Under the pieces are notes generated by a model, which saw only the letters and a list, made by a program, of their open reading frames with translations, did not search any database and was not told where the DNA came from. A DNA stretch of 5,479 nt from JANMZR01 sp031383555 (GTDB taxonomy: Bacteria > Bacteroidota > Bacteroidia > Cytophagales > Spirosomataceae). The stretch spans positions 1-5,479 of the forward strand of contig JANMZR010000124.1 in the NCBI GenBank assembly GCA_031383555.1, read 5' to 3'. The translations under genes were made by a program, and so were the position numbers. Numbering within the stretch: position 1 is the stretch's first letter; each line of letters starts with the position of its first letter. Shown in pieces: positions 5,139-5,479 of this stretch.

Positions 5139-5479
5139 ATGAAAAATTTTACTAGACTAATCAGTTTTGCAGCATTACTCTTATTGACCTTTTGGTCTCA
5201 AGCACAAAATGCTTCTATCAAAGGAAATATAACCGACAAAAACGGAAAAATAGTTGAATTTGCAACGGTTACCATTTTACAATCGAAAGATTCCTCACTA
5301 GTGAAAGGTGCTTTGGCTGATGCAAATGGCAATTTTGAGATAGAAAAAATTAAATTTGGAAGCTATATTTTGGGTATTACTCAAGTTGGTTTCACCAAAT
5401 ATTTTTCGCCCATGTTTAATTTAAATGAAGCAACTCGTTCAATTAATTTCAAACAAATTCAAATTACTGAGGCAATAAA
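5139..5479 (+). CDS. TonB-dependent-receptor-like outer-membrane beta-barrel protein, N-terminus only
   Basis: The first 113 codons are present and the frame runs off the right edge. Residues 1-23 are a signal peptide: MKNFTRL, a hydrophobic core, then the cleavage site SQAQ usual in Bacteroidota. Residues about 25-107 are a carboxypeptidase-like regulatory domain, with ASIKGNITDKNG, then FATVTILQSKDSSLVKGA, a DANGNFEIEKI turn and GSYILGITQVGF. The phrase K-D-S-S-L-V-K-G is typical of the outer membrane beta-barrel family (OMP_b-brl_3 type), where a plug and a TonB-type barrel follow. Those parts are outside the window, so receptor function and substrate cannot be read here. ATG at 5139 is the only start that gives a proper signal peptide. 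The gene has its own promoter and operator-like palindrome upstream, in the divergent region shared with the HEAT-like gene. Confidence 0.85.
   Translation, partial: MKNFTRLISFAALLLLTFWSQAQNASIKGNITDKNGKIVEFATVTILQSKDSSLVKGALADANGNFEIEKIKFGSYILGITQVGFTKYFSPMFNLNEATRSINFKQIQITEAI

Noticed and set aside
1..5479. CRISPR array, tRNA, rRNA, phage or transposase genes, toxin-antitoxin or other defence system
   Set aside because: No regularly spaced repeats, RNA gene landmarks, transposase motifs or known defence domains were visible on either strand.

Overview
The window looks like chromosomal DNA of a member of the Bacteroidota, most likely a Cytophagales-type aquatic or soil bacterium, although the order is inferred and not proven. 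Three things point there: strongly AT-rich DNA, a DUF5686 protein with an N-terminal carboxypeptidase-like regulatory domain, and a TonB-receptor-type protein with the same N-terminal domain. A Y_Y_Y-domain sensor kinase and a promoter of the TTG / TAnnTTTG class agree with this.

Layout, left to right. Positions 1-2121 (minus) hold the first 707 codons of a DUF5686 outer-membrane protein that continues beyond the left edge. It begins at TTG and carries a GC-rich in-frame insert. Positions 2122-2299 are intergenic, with a good minus-strand terminator for the next gene. Positions 2300-3067 (minus) encode an intact lipoprotein of an uncharacterised secreted family. Positions 3109-4320 (minus) are a decay zone: the 3' end of an NTF2-like (SnoaL/DUF4440-type) gene lacking its front, preceded by a small sensor histidine kinase broken by at least three frameshifts and one stop. 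Positions 4374-4889 (minus) encode an intact HEAT/ARM-like helical protein. Positions 4890-5138 are a divergent intergenic region with a promoter and an operator-like palindrome. From 5139 (plus) to the right edge lies the N-terminus of a TonB-dependent-receptor-like outer-membrane protein.

The genes do not form an obvious pathway. The most informative region is the dead signalling locus. The phospho-acceptor histidine can still be read, but in a frame used by neither long open frame, and only traces of the ATPase domain remain. The flanking genes are intact despite many homopolymer runs, which argues for real decay over poor sequence quality. I found no CRISPR array, tRNA, rRNA, transposase or phage gene, and no convincing new multi-gene system.
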